Positions 43,441 to 51,405 of a stretch of DNA of 57,713 nt are shown piece by piece. This DNA comes from Bacteroidales bacterium UBA4179 (GTDB lineage Bacteria; Bacteroidota; Bacteroidia; Bacteroidales; Dysgonomonadaceae). The DNA lies in the NCBI GenBank assembly GCA_002381125.1, contig DFUT01000006.1:1-57713 (forward strand). The letters are read 5' to 3'. The stretch's first letter is position 1. Each line of letters begins with the position of its first letter. Both the position numbers and the translations under genes were made by a program. Under the pieces are notes generated by a model, which did not search any database, was not told the DNA's origin, and was given only the letters and a program-made list of their open reading frames with translations.

Positions 43441-44199
43441 ATGGTTGTTAGATTTTTAGGAACAGGTACTTCAACCGGCGTGCCGGAAATAGGATGCCGA
43501 TGCGAAGTGTGTACTTCGAGCGACAAAAGAGATCATCGTCTCAGGGCATCGGTACAGATCGACGTTGATGGTAAAAACATTATTATCGATTGTACCCCCG
43601 ATTTTCGTCAGCAAATATTGAATCTTCCGTTTAGAAAAATAGACGGCATGCTTATTACTCACGAACATTACGATCATACGGGTGGAATCGACGATCTCAG
43701 ACCATTTGGCAGGTTCGGAACAGTAAATCTTTACGTTGAGCCCGATGTGGCACGAGCATTGGAAATGCGTATGCCTTATTGTTTCGTTGGCAATAAATAT
43801 AGGGGAGTGCCGGATATTACGTTGCGCGAAATCGTCAATTTATCTCCCTTTTTTATTGATGAGGTCGAAGTTGTTCCTATTCGGATAATCCATTATAAAA
43901 TGCCCATTTTGGGCTATCGGATTGGGAATTTTGCATACCTGACCGATGTAAAATATGTTCCGGAAGAAGAAATACTGAAATTGAAAGGTGTAGATACATT
44001 GGTTTTAAGTGCGTTAAGAAAAAAGGAGCATCTTTCACATGAGAACCTGGATGAAGCCATAGCATTATCCCGAAAAATTAATCCAAGAATTACTTATTTT
44101 ACCCATATGAGTCATCAGATTGGATTGCACAGCGTGATAGAAAAACAATTGCCTCCCAATATGCTTTTTGCTTATGATGGTTTGGAAATAACAGTCTGA
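43441..44199 (+). CDS. MBL-fold metal-dependent hydrolase (PhnP-like)
   Basis: A 252-residue metallo-beta-lactamase-fold protein with GTGTSTGVP at 7-15, a cysteine cluster Cys19/Cys21/Cys24 likely holding an extra zinc (as in PhnP), and the metal motif HEHYDHTGG at 74-82. The later Asp in YLTDVKYV and the final THMSHQIG complete the ligand set. PhnP-like enzymes act as phosphodiesterases. The gene is close to lipB, as in many Bacteroidetes, but no direct link is proved. Confidence 0.87.
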   Translation: MVVRFLGTGTSTGVPEIGCRCEVCTSSDKRDHRLRASVQIDVDGKNIIIDCTPDFRQQILNLPFRKIDGMLITHEHYDHTGGIDDLRPFGRFGTVNLYVEPDVARALEMRMPYCFVGNKYRGVPDITLREIVNLSPFFIDEVEVVPIRIIHYKMPILGYRIGNFAYLTDVKYVPEEEILKLKGVDTLVLSALRKKEHLSHENLDEAIALSRKINPRITYFTHMSHQIGLHSVIEKQLPPNMLFAYDGLEITV

Positions 44200-44311
44200 A
44201 TAACCACCATTTTTTTGATTTTTAACTTATTTGGTGCAGCTTTTTTTCTTATTTATCGTCTTTTAAATGTAAACAAGAAGAGAAATTGCCGGAAGTTTAG
44301 AAAAAGAGTAA

Positions 44312-44319
44312 TATATTTG
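44312..44319 (+). promoter_or_regulatory. Putative promoter -7 element (TATATTTG)
   Basis: TATATTTG, with a TTG 23 bases upstream (44286-44288). It would give the W/Y-rich gene a leader of roughly 90 bases. Confidence 0.45.
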
Positions 44320-44419
44320 CAAGGCACATGACCTGATATGAAAGAAGGAATATATTAAACTTTTGACAAGAAAAGAGGTCAAATATGTAAGGGGAAAATA
44401 TTAAAACAGAAAGAACACT

Positions 44420-45685
44420 ATGAAAACAAAAAAATTAATAATTGCGGGTTTGTTGGCGATGATTCCCATTTTAGGATTCTCTCAAGAGTGGGTGGAATGG
44501 GATGATATTTACGCCGATCCTTCTCAAACTTCGCAAAAACAACAAATAAAAGAAGCGCCACAATCTCCTAAAAAGAAAATTGTGGTGGTAGAAGGAGATG
44601 TGTCAAAACTGGAAGTTAAAAGTAGCAGGGATATCGATGAATACAACCGACGGGGAAAAGAAACGGAAGAAGTCATCATATCTAAAAATGAAATCGAAGA
44701 GGAATATATAGATTATGAATTTACCGACAGAATAGTGAAATATCATGACCCGGAAGCCGTGATCAAAATTACCGGGGCCGACAAGATAACTATTTATACG
44801 GATGATGAGCTATATTCGGATTATTACCGGAGCCGTTATTGCGATCGGTGTGGATATTGCGGATGTTGCTGTCCGTGGTACGATCCCTGGTACGACCCGT
44901 GGTTTTATGGTTGGCATAGCCCATGGTACTACAATCCATGGCACTACGGCGGGTGGCGATGGAATTTTTACTTTGGCTGGCATAGCCCATGGTATTATGG
45001 TGGTTGGTATTCTCCATGGTATAGACCTTGGTATTACGGTTGGTACGATCCCTGGTTCTATGGGGGAGGGGGATACGGTGGTTATTATCCCGGCTACTAT
45101 GGCGGCATATATGTTGGTGCAACCTACAACTCTGCAGGAAGAAGTACAACTTCTTATAGAACGAGTGCTGCAGGAAGAAGTTCGGCAGCAGGTATAAGTG
45201 GATCCCGAAGCTCGGCTACGCGTTCGTCGGCCGGTAACGGAACAGTCGGGAGGACATCCGGCAGAAGTTCGGGTGCTGCAAGTGCGGGAAGAAGCTCGGC
45301 CGGTAATGGTTCCTCAACCCGTATTGTCGATAATTCCGGTAAGGTTTATGATGCACGTACCGGAGAACAGATCCGTCGCACGGAGGCTATCGATCGATCG
45401 AGTGGAAGTACGCGATCGACTACCCGCAGCAGCAGCAACAACACTTACCGGCGTTCATCGTCATCGGATTATAGCCGAAGCGGGAACAGCAACAGTAGTG
45501 GATCAAGCATAAATACCACGCCATCCCGTAGCAGTTCCACGACAAGAAGTTCCACTTACTCTGCACCTACCAGAAGTTCTTCGGGTTCTTCTTATAGCGG
45601 AAGCAGCTCATCTTCAGGTTCAAGAAGCTCCGGTTCATCCCGTAGCAGTTCCTCCGGAAGAAGCAGTAGCGGCGGTCGCAGATAG
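44420..45685 (+). CDS. Exported Trp/Tyr/Gly-rich protein with a cysteine cluster
   Basis: I do not recognise a named family. The 421-residue protein has a signal peptide (cleavage near GFSQ, residue 21), an acidic/basic domain to about 140, then a tight Cys cluster (C141, C144, C147, C149-C151). Residues 152-230 are almost only W, Y, P, G, D, H and S, in repeats such as WYDPWYDPWFYGW and HSPWYYGGWYSPWY. Residues 238-421 are Ser/Arg/Thr/Gly low complexity (RSSSGSRSSG-like). It looks like a structural or adhesive surface protein, or a metal binder. It is followed by an OmpP1/FadL-type gene after a hairpin. Confidence 0.75.
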   Translation: MKTKKLIIAGLLAMIPILGFSQEWVEWDDIYADPSQTSQKQQIKEAPQSPKKKIVVVEGDVSKLEVKSSRDIDEYNRRGKETEEVIISKNEIEEEYIDYEFTDRIVKYHDPEAVIKITGADKITIYTDDELYSDYYRSRYCDRCGYCGCCCPWYDPWYDPWFYGWHSPWYYNPWHYGGWRWNFYFGWHSPWYYGGWYSPWYRPWYYGWYDPWFYGGGGYGGYYPGYYGGIYVGATYNSAGRSTTSYRTSAAGRSSAAGISGSRSSATRSSAGNGTVGRTSGRSSGAASAGRSSAGNGSSTRIVDNSGKVYDARTGEQIRRTEAIDRSSGSTRSTTRSSSNNTYRRSSSSDYSRSGNSNSSGSSINTTPSRSSSTTRSSTYSAPTRSSSGSSYSGSSSSSGSRSSGSSRSSSSGRSSSGGRR

Positions 45686-45705
45686 ACATAAAAACGATAA
45701 ATACG

Positions 45706-45734
45706 TAATGACTACCGTGACAAGGTAGTCATTA
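45706..45734 (+). promoter_or_regulatory. Intergenic hairpin before the OmpP1/FadL-type gene
   Basis: Perfect 11-bp arms TAATGACTACC (45706-45716) and GGTAGTCATTA (45724-45734) around a 7-base loop. There is no strong T run after it and it ends 18 bases before the next ATG, so it could be a weak terminator, a processing site or a translation control hairpin. Confidence 0.55.
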
Positions 45735-45752
45735 TATTAAATTAGTACAACG

Positions 45753-47333
45753 ATGAAAAAAATTATTGCTATCCTTTCGTTTGTTTTGATTTTTGTCTCT
45801 TATTCGCATGCACAAGGTGAAGTGGAAGCCGGAAGAATGTCGCGCAACGATCTTTATGGAACGGCTCGCGGTATGGCAATGGGCGGAGCGTTTGGGGCAT
45901 TGGGAGGTGATCTTACCGGTGTTGCCATCAATCCGGCGGGAATTGCCGTGTATCGAAGTTCGGAAGTTGTGGGAACAGCCGATCTTTCTCAGGAAAGTTC
46001 AAAAGTGGGAAATGTAAATCGGGATAAAACTACTTTCAAATTCGATAATTTGGGATTCGTAGGTTATTTCCCGCTGAGGAGCAATGCCATCCCTTTTATC
46101 AATTTCGGGTTTTCGTACAATAAAGTCAAATCTTTCAATAAATCGATTGCTGCATATAACGATAGCCCTAAAACTTCTTTGATGGATTACATGGCCGAGA
46201 TTTCCACGCGCGAGAACATCGATCCTGCAAAACTCGATTTTGATATTGTAAAAAATCCGTTTAAGTCCGAAGTGCCGTGGCTATCGATATTTGGTTTTAA
46301 TTCGTATTTAATTGATCCCCATGAGGATCAACTTGGATATTATTACACTCCCTTGCATGATGACCCCATCACCAATTCGTTGGCGTTGGTGGAAAAAGGT
46401 TCGGTGAACAATTACGATTTTACCCTCGGAACAGCGTTGGGTAAAAAGGTAAACGTGGGGCTTACCTTGTCGGTAACGGATATTTATTACAAACTTTCTT
46501 CACGTTATTCGGAAGAATTTGAAAAGGGAGAGGATGCCGGTTTCGATTTGAGAAATTATCTCACCACCGAAGGTGCCGGGGTAGGAGCAAAAATTGGCGT
46601 CATTTTCCGTCCCATCAATGAACTGAGAATCGGCGTGGCTTATCATACGCCGGTTTGGTGTTCCCTGACCGATACCTATTCTGCCGAAATGGAAGAAAAT
46701 GTAACCGAATATGTTATCGATAATTATCCTGATTATGAACCCGGTGTAACTTCTTCCGGCGTATATGGTTATGATTATCGTTTCAGAACCCCCGACAGGT
46801 GGATAATGAGCATTGCCGGCGTTGTTGACAACAGGTTCATTGCCAGTCTCGATTATGAAATAACCAACTATCATAAAATGAAATTTAAAGGGGACACGGA
46901 TGCAATCGATGCCGAGAGCATGTACGACAGCGATAATCATTATATTTCCGAAGATTATGAACCTACTTCAACCGTGAGGGTGGGATTCGAATACCGGTTT
47001 ACACCCCAATTTTATGGAAGATTGGGATACGCATGGATGCAAAATCCGTATGAAACGGAGTACAGAAAAGGCAATAAAGAAACAGCTATTGCAGGTTCTA
47101 CCACTATTTATCGCATAGAAGGCGATGCTTCCTATTTTACGGGCGGAGTGGGATACCGTTTCAGTCGCAATTTCTATCTCGATTTCGCTGTTGTATACAA
47201 AACGCAAAAAGATGATCTTTATCCTTATCCGAATGTGTTTGATGATGAAGGCAACAAATTTATAGATGCTTCTCCCTTTACACTTAAAAACAGTAACATA
47301 AAAGGGTTGTTGACGTTAGGATATAAGTTTTAA
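45753..47333 (+). CDS. OmpP1/FadL-type outer-membrane transport protein
   Basis: A 526-residue beta-barrel with a signal peptide ending near SHAQ. After it comes YGTARGMAMGGAFGALGGDLTGVAINPAG, the N-terminal hatch region of this family (FadL-type NPA block), followed by amphipathic strands and an aromatic end (LLTLGYKF). FadL relatives carry hydrophobic molecules across the outer membrane; in Bacteroidetes substrates are not defined. It is followed by a strong terminator. Confidence 0.87.
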   Translation: MKKIIAILSFVLIFVSYSHAQGEVEAGRMSRNDLYGTARGMAMGGAFGALGGDLTGVAINPAGIAVYRSSEVVGTADLSQESSKVGNVNRDKTTFKFDNLGFVGYFPLRSNAIPFINFGFSYNKVKSFNKSIAAYNDSPKTSLMDYMAEISTRENIDPAKLDFDIVKNPFKSEVPWLSIFGFNSYLIDPHEDQLGYYYTPLHDDPITNSLALVEKGSVNNYDFTLGTALGKKVNVGLTLSVTDIYYKLSSRYSEEFEKGEDAGFDLRNYLTTEGAGVGAKIGVIFRPINELRIGVAYHTPVWCSLTDTYSAEMEENVTEYVIDNYPDYEPGVTSSGVYGYDYRFRTPDRWIMSIAGVVDNRFIASLDYEITNYHKMKFKGDTDAIDAESMYDSDNHYISEDYEPTSTVRVGFEYRFTPQFYGRLGYAWMQNPYETEYRKGNKETAIAGSTTIYRIEGDASYFTGGVGYRFSRNFYLDFAVVYKTQKDDLYPYPNVFDDEGNKFIDASPFTLKNSNIKGLLTLGYKF

Positions 47334-47348
47334 TATTTTCCTCTTTAT

Positions 47349-47391
47349 AAAAGCCGGACAAATCCCTTCAATGGAGTGTCCGGCTTTTTTT
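47349..47391 (+). terminator. Terminator after the OmpP1/FadL-type gene
   Basis: Perfect 12-bp stem AAAAGCCGGACA / TGTCCGGCTTTT followed by a T run. Sits between convergent genes. Confidence 0.92.
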
Positions 47392-47457
47392 GTTTATTGT
47401 TTTCTTGGAAATTTTATGCTCGTGTTTCCGCTTTTTTCCTGTCGTTATTTTTGTTTT

Positions 47458-49734
47458 TTATAATTCCATTTTTAACGTCATACCACATTGTAACGGTTTG
47501 CCTTTTTGGAAAAATCGATTTTCGAACGATTCAAAATAAAATGTATTATAATCGGTATTTAATAGATTTTTACTCCATATTTCGACCTCAAAATTGTTTT
47601 TGACGATGCCGACTTTGGCATTCACGGTATGGTAAAATTGCTGATAGAGGGAATTGGCTTCGTCCCAATATATTTTCCCGGTTCCCATATATTGCACGTT
47701 TGCCGTAATATGGTCGATAAATGCATTATTGAAAAGATGGGTATACGTTCCGTTCAGGCTCAATGTGTTTTGTGGGGCATAGGGAACAAAATTTCCTTTG
47801 TAATTTTCTTCTTCGACAGCATTGTTTTCCATTTTTACCGAATCGGTGTAATTTTTGAACGTGGCATGAGCATATCCGTAATTTATATCCAAACCAAATC
47901 CTTTTCCCAAATTGGTTTGGAGCGAAAACTCTACCCCTTTGCTTGTCACTTCACCGGCATTGGTAATCATTCGCCCTTGGCCGCTCGGAACAAATTTGGT
48001 CAGCTGCATGTCGGAGATATCCATGTAAAAAAGAGAAAGATGGGCTTTTAATTGATTGTTAAAGAAAGCCGACTGATAACCGATTTCGTAATTCATGCTA
48101 TGCTCCGGTTGATATGTGATGGCCTGAGAAACATTTACTTTCGGGGCCGTACGATTTCCCGAATTCATCAATTGTGTTTGCATCAAATCGGCAAACATCT
48201 GAATGTTGAATCCTCCCGCTTTGTATCCTTTCGATACGGTGACATAGGCAAATTGGTTATCGTTCCATGCATATTTCAGCGCAACTTTGGGCAAAATCTC
48301 CGTAAATTTCAGTGATTCTTTACCTTGTAGTGTGTCTGCAATGGAAAGAGGCCTGTTCATGGGCCCCATCTTCATATTCAGATTCAGTTTTGAATGGGTG
48401 AAATAGTCCAAATTCGTTTTTTCGAAATCGGCACGCAATCCCGCAGTAATTGAGAGTCCGTCAATGAAAAGGTGATTGTATGTCGATTGATGAAATAACG
48501 CACCTCCCCATGTCTTTGTATCATAAGTACCCGGAATATCCATAAGGGTATCGGTAATGATCATGGTAGGCGCACCCATTGCAGCAGCTCGATCAAAAAC
48601 CGGTTGAAGAATATCGATTATACCGTCTTTTTTAAATGCCACCGGTCCATCCGTATCCAAATATTGAAGAAATGATGTCAAGCCGAAACTCCATTGATAA
48701 TTGTTCGTTGTTTTTGATCGTATTGCAATTTCTTCGTTAAAAGCTTGTTGTTTTTGACGTTGATTGAACGAAAAATAAGATTTCGGCAAAAAGTCCTGAT
48801 CCATTTTCATGTCGTCCGAAAAATATTGATGTGATGTGGAAGAAGTTAACTGTATTTTATCGGTCGTATATTCGAGCAACAGGCTGTTGTTCACCATTGA
48901 GCGCGAATAGCTGTTGTCGTCGTTATAATTGGGTCGAGCAACATTACCCGTTGAAGGATCGTACAAGCCATAAGGATAAGCCGTTTGATCAACGTAGTCG
49001 TAATTGAAAATGTATTGCGTTCGGAAAGTTGGACTGACAAGCCATTCTATTTTTGCCCTTCCTCCTGCCGATGTCTTATCATCGGCTTTCTTGTGGTTGT
49101 AAAGATTCGTAAAGAATCCATCGACATGGTTGTAGTAGCCGCTTGCCGACCAACCGATGTTTTGGTTGATTTTGTCATAGTAGGCTGCTTGTACTTTTGC
49201 AAGTCCGTAATTTCCTCCTGTTGCAGAAAACATTGTTCCTTCATAATCGAAAGGAGAGAGAGTATAAATGTTTACTATTCCACCCAAAGCATTGCGTCCA
49301 TAGAGTGTTCCCTGTGGACCACGTAGAATTTCGATTTGCCGGATATCGTAAAAATCGAAATCGAAAGTCGATTTATCAAAATACGGAATATTGTCGACAT
49401 ACAAAGCCATAGACTGTCCCGTGCTGCGGGAGCCTATACCGCGGATGTAGGGTGCAGTCGACATTGCCGAACCGTAATCGGGTATGAAAAAATTGGGGAC
49501 AAATACACTTAAGTCTCTTATGGAATTCATTTGAGCTCCGTTTATCACATTGGGAGTAATAACTGTTGAAGAAACCGGCATTTGTTGTGACATTGTTTCC
49601 TTATGAGAATAAATTTTCACCTCTTCTAGGTGAATTACTTTCAATGAATCTATTTGCTCATCGTTTTCAGCCGATAAAGTCATAGAGAATGATAAAAGAA
49701 CAGCTATAAAAAAATGTTTTACAACCCTTTTCAT
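47458..49734 (-). CDS. TonB-dependent outer-membrane receptor
   Basis: A 758-residue receptor. The ATG at 49734 is chosen as it begins the signal peptide (MKRVVKHFFIAVLLSFS). Plug domain at about 45-170 with APYIRGIGSRSTG and IEILRGPQGTLYGRNALGG, then a 22-strand barrel. It lacks the N-terminal carboxypeptidase-like domain of SusC proteins and has no SusD partner, so a siderophore, cobalamin or other small ligand is more likely than glycans. A TonB box-like acidic stretch lies near HLEEVKIYS. Ligand not known. Confidence 0.92.
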   Translation of the reverse strand: MKRVVKHFFIAVLLSFSMTLSAENDEQIDSLKVIHLEEVKIYSHKETMSQQMPVSSTVITPNVINGAQMNSIRDLSVFVPNFFIPDYGSAMSTAPYIRGIGSRSTGQSMALYVDNIPYFDKSTFDFDFYDIRQIEILRGPQGTLYGRNALGGIVNIYTLSPFDYEGTMFSATGGNYGLAKVQAAYYDKINQNIGWSASGYYNHVDGFFTNLYNHKKADDKTSAGGRAKIEWLVSPTFRTQYIFNYDYVDQTAYPYGLYDPSTGNVARPNYNDDNSYSRSMVNNSLLLEYTTDKIQLTSSTSHQYFSDDMKMDQDFLPKSYFSFNQRQKQQAFNEEIAIRSKTTNNYQWSFGLTSFLQYLDTDGPVAFKKDGIIDILQPVFDRAAAMGAPTMIITDTLMDIPGTYDTKTWGGALFHQSTYNHLFIDGLSITAGLRADFEKTNLDYFTHSKLNLNMKMGPMNRPLSIADTLQGKESLKFTEILPKVALKYAWNDNQFAYVTVSKGYKAGGFNIQMFADLMQTQLMNSGNRTAPKVNVSQAITYQPEHSMNYEIGYQSAFFNNQLKAHLSLFYMDISDMQLTKFVPSGQGRMITNAGEVTSKGVEFSLQTNLGKGFGLDINYGYAHATFKNYTDSVKMENNAVEEENYKGNFVPYAPQNTLSLNGTYTHLFNNAFIDHITANVQYMGTGKIYWDEANSLYQQFYHTVNAKVGIVKNNFEVEIWSKNLLNTDYNTFYFESFENRFFQKGKPLQCGMTLKMEL

Positions 49735-49810
49735 GTTAATTGGATAAAATGACGATTTGTTGTTTTTGTTTGTGGAAAGCGAATGAGACGTATACATAAA
49801 ATAATAAAAT

Positions 49811-49872
49811 AAAAAATCCAATTGTTTGAAAGTTTGAAAAAGAGCCTTTGAATTGAATTTTCAAACAATTGG
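49811..49872 (-). terminator. Terminator after tRNA-Thr
   Basis: Perfect 14-bp arms at 49818-49831 and 49859-49872 with a 27-base loop. On the minus strand the stem is followed by ATTTTTT, giving a good intrinsic terminator 37 bases downstream of the tRNA. Confidence 0.75.
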
Positions 49873-49908
49873 AAAAGATAATTAGTTGAAGATTGTGAGA
49901 AAAAATTG

Positions 49909-49981
49909 AGCCTTTTTGGGGACTCGAACCCCAGACCTATTCATTACGAATGAATTGCTCTACCAACTGAGCTAAAAAGGC
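49909..49981 (-). tRNA. tRNA-Thr (anticodon CGT)
   Basis: A 73-base cloverleaf on the minus strand. Acceptor GCCTTTT pairs with AAAAGGC, D arm AGCTCAGTTGGTAGAGC, anticodon stem ATTCA/TGAAT with loop TTCGTAA and anticodon CGT (plus positions 49946-49948), T arm TGGGGTTCGAGTCCCCA. Discriminator is T; CCA is not encoded. Confidence 0.96.
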
Positions 49982-50001
49982 ATCACCTGTAATTGCGCAT
50001 G

Positions 50002-50009
50002 CAAATTTA
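50002..50009 (-). promoter_or_regulatory. Putative promoter -7 element of tRNA-Thr
   Basis: Minus-strand TAAATTTG, 20 bases ahead of the tRNA 5' end. No clear -33 box. Confidence 0.4.
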
Positions 50010-50341
50010 TATAAAATTTTCGAGATAATTACCGTAAAGGACAGTAAAAAAATGGGATATTTGACCCAATAAGTTTTTGTTCGATAGATGGGTTTTGCCG
50101 ACCTTTTATCGCTTCTCCTTCGCTCCTTGTTCGCTCTTCCTTCGCTTCAAGGCAGGGACGACAACATCGGATTCCGCGAAACCGATGTAAAGCAAACCTA
50201 TATCTTTTCTGCATGGAGAGCGGGATGCAGAGGCGAAGCCGGTGCAGACTTTATGTGAAGAGGGTGCAAGCCTGATGCAAGCATGGAGCGAGGATGGTAC
50301 GGCCTTGGTGCGAGGATGGTGCGGAGATAGGACGATACATT
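50010..50341. other. Gene-free stretch with two low-complexity tracts
   Basis: About 330 bases between tRNA-Thr and mscL. At 50108-50149 a pyrimidine tract repeats CGCTCCTT/CGCTTCTC-like units; at 50210-50335 a purine-rich tract repeats GGTGC, GATGC and GGAGCGAGGATGG-like units. The two tracts share complementary pieces (CGCTCC with GGAGCG). No convincing protein frame is seen, although a 66-codon frame crosses it. Confidence 0.5.
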
Positions 50342-50761
50342 TTAATTGCTTTTTTTCAACAGATCTCGAATTTCCGCCAGTAGTTTTTCTTCGTTGGTTG
50401 GTTGAGGAGCAGGTGCCGGTTTTTCTTCTTTCTTGCGACTAAGCGAATTCATTGCTTTAATTACAAAAAAAATGGCTGTCCCAATAATGAGAAAATCAAT
50501 GACGGTTTGAATAAAATTGCCATAATTCCAGGTAATAGCCGGTGTAGCAATCTCCGTACCTTCGGTTGCTGCTTTCCTTAAAACAATTTTTAAGTCCGAA
50601 AAATTGGTGTTACCCAAAAGCAATGAAATCGGCGGCATGAGGATATCGTTTACAAACGAAGTTACGACTTTGCCAAAGGCTGCGCCAACCACAATACCTA
50701 CTGCCATGTCAACTACGTTTCCTCGCAGTAAAAATGTTTTCAATTCAGATGAAAGGCTCAT
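50342..50761 (-). CDS. mscL: Large-conductance mechanosensitive channel
   Basis: Homopentameric inner-membrane channel that opens under membrane tension and protects from osmotic downshock. The 139 residues show the N-terminal helix, FLLRGNVVDMAVGIVVGAAFGKVV (TM1, pore lining), NDILMPPISLLLG, the periplasmic loop, TM2 (TVIDFLIIGTAIFFVIKAMN) and the C-terminal charged helix ending KLLAEIRDLLKKS. Complete and normal in length. Confidence 0.96.
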   Translation of the reverse strand: MSLSSELKTFLLRGNVVDMAVGIVVGAAFGKVVTSFVNDILMPPISLLLGNTNFSDLKIVLRKAATEGTEIATPAITWNYGNFIQTVIDFLIIGTAIFFVIKAMNSLSRKKEEKPAPAPQPTNEEKLLAEIRDLLKKSN

Positions 50762-50780
50762 AATATTAATAAGTTATGCT

Positions 50781-50841
50781 AATAAGTTGAATTTTTTTCT
50801 TCCTGTTTCCAACAAAGAAAAGAAAAAAAATTCAACTTATT
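50781..50841. repeat. Long inverted repeat between mscL and tsaE
   Basis: Perfect 18-bp arms at 50781-50798 and 50824-50841 with a 25-base loop. It lies in the spacer of two genes that diverge, so it is not at the end of either; on the minus strand it would be in the mscL leader. Confidence 0.65.
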
Positions 50842-50919
50842 CAATAATCAGGTGAAAAATTCAAATGATGTTCTAAAATTTTTATGTAGGTTGATTTTTG
50901 TATGATATTTTGCAAGAGT

Positions 50920-50951
50920 GATGCGATAAGATGCGATAATAGGTATATTTG
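50920..50951 (+). promoter_or_regulatory. tsaE promoter with tandem 10-bp repeat
   Basis: GATGCGATAA occurs twice in direct succession (50920-50929 and 50930-50939), directly before the -7 element TATATTTG at 50944-50951. The repeat takes the place where the -33 box should be, so it may bind a regulator. Confidence 0.5.
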
Positions 50952-50979
50952 CAGGATAAATGAAATATACTGAAAAGAT

Positions 50980-51393
50980 ATGTATATCGAAATAAACGAT
51001 ATTTCGGAAATTCATCAGGCAGCACGCCGGTTTTTATCCGAAATGGGCAATAATAAAATCTTTGCTTTTTACGGTGAAATGGGAGCGGGGAAAACTACCT
51101 TCATTAAAGCTGTTTGTGAAGAAATGGGCGTGTGCGAAATAGTTACCAGTCCCACCTTTGCCATTATCAACGAGTACCATACCGATAAAGGTGAGGTAGT
51201 GTATCATTTCGATTTTTACCGTATCGATAAACTGGAAGAGGTTTTCGATTTTGGTTGCGAAGATTATTTTTATAGCGGAAATGTGTGTTTTATTGAATGG
51301 CCGGAATTGGTCGAACCTCTTCTTCCTCCCGATGCCGTTAAAATTTCCATTACCGAAACCGAAAACGGTGGCAGAGTAGTAAGTTCCATTTAA
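50980..51393 (+). CDS. tsaE: tRNA threonylcarbamoyladenosine biosynthesis ATPase TsaE
   Basis: ATPase subunit of the TsaB-TsaD-TsaE complex, needed to make t6A at position 37 of ANN-decoding tRNAs. The 137-residue protein has Walker A GEMGAGKTT at 32-40, SPTFAIINEY at 59-68 and the DFYRIDKLEEVFDFG block that follows, then FIEWPE near 107-112. All key residues are present. rfbB ends 12 bases after it on the other strand. Confidence 0.95.
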   Translation: MYIEINDISEIHQAARRFLSEMGNNKIFAFYGEMGAGKTTFIKAVCEEMGVCEIVTSPTFAIINEYHTDKGEVVYHFDFYRIDKLEEVFDFGCEDYFYSGNVCFIEWPELVEPLLPPDAVKISITETENGGRVVSSI

Positions 51394-51405
51394 ATACAAC
51401 AGTTT

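Noticed and set aside
47458..49734. TonB-dependent receptor considered as SusC of the pectin cluster
   Set aside because: No SusD follows, the SusC-specific N-terminal domain is missing and it is over 5 kb away with tRNA and other genes between.
49818..49872. 14-bp inverted repeat considered as transposon ends
   Set aside because: Only 27 bases lie between the arms and it has a T run on the tRNA-Thr side, so it is a terminator.
50242..50442. 66-codon plus-strand frame near mscL
   Set aside because: Half of it is antisense to mscL and the rest is the low-complexity tract; no signal of translation.
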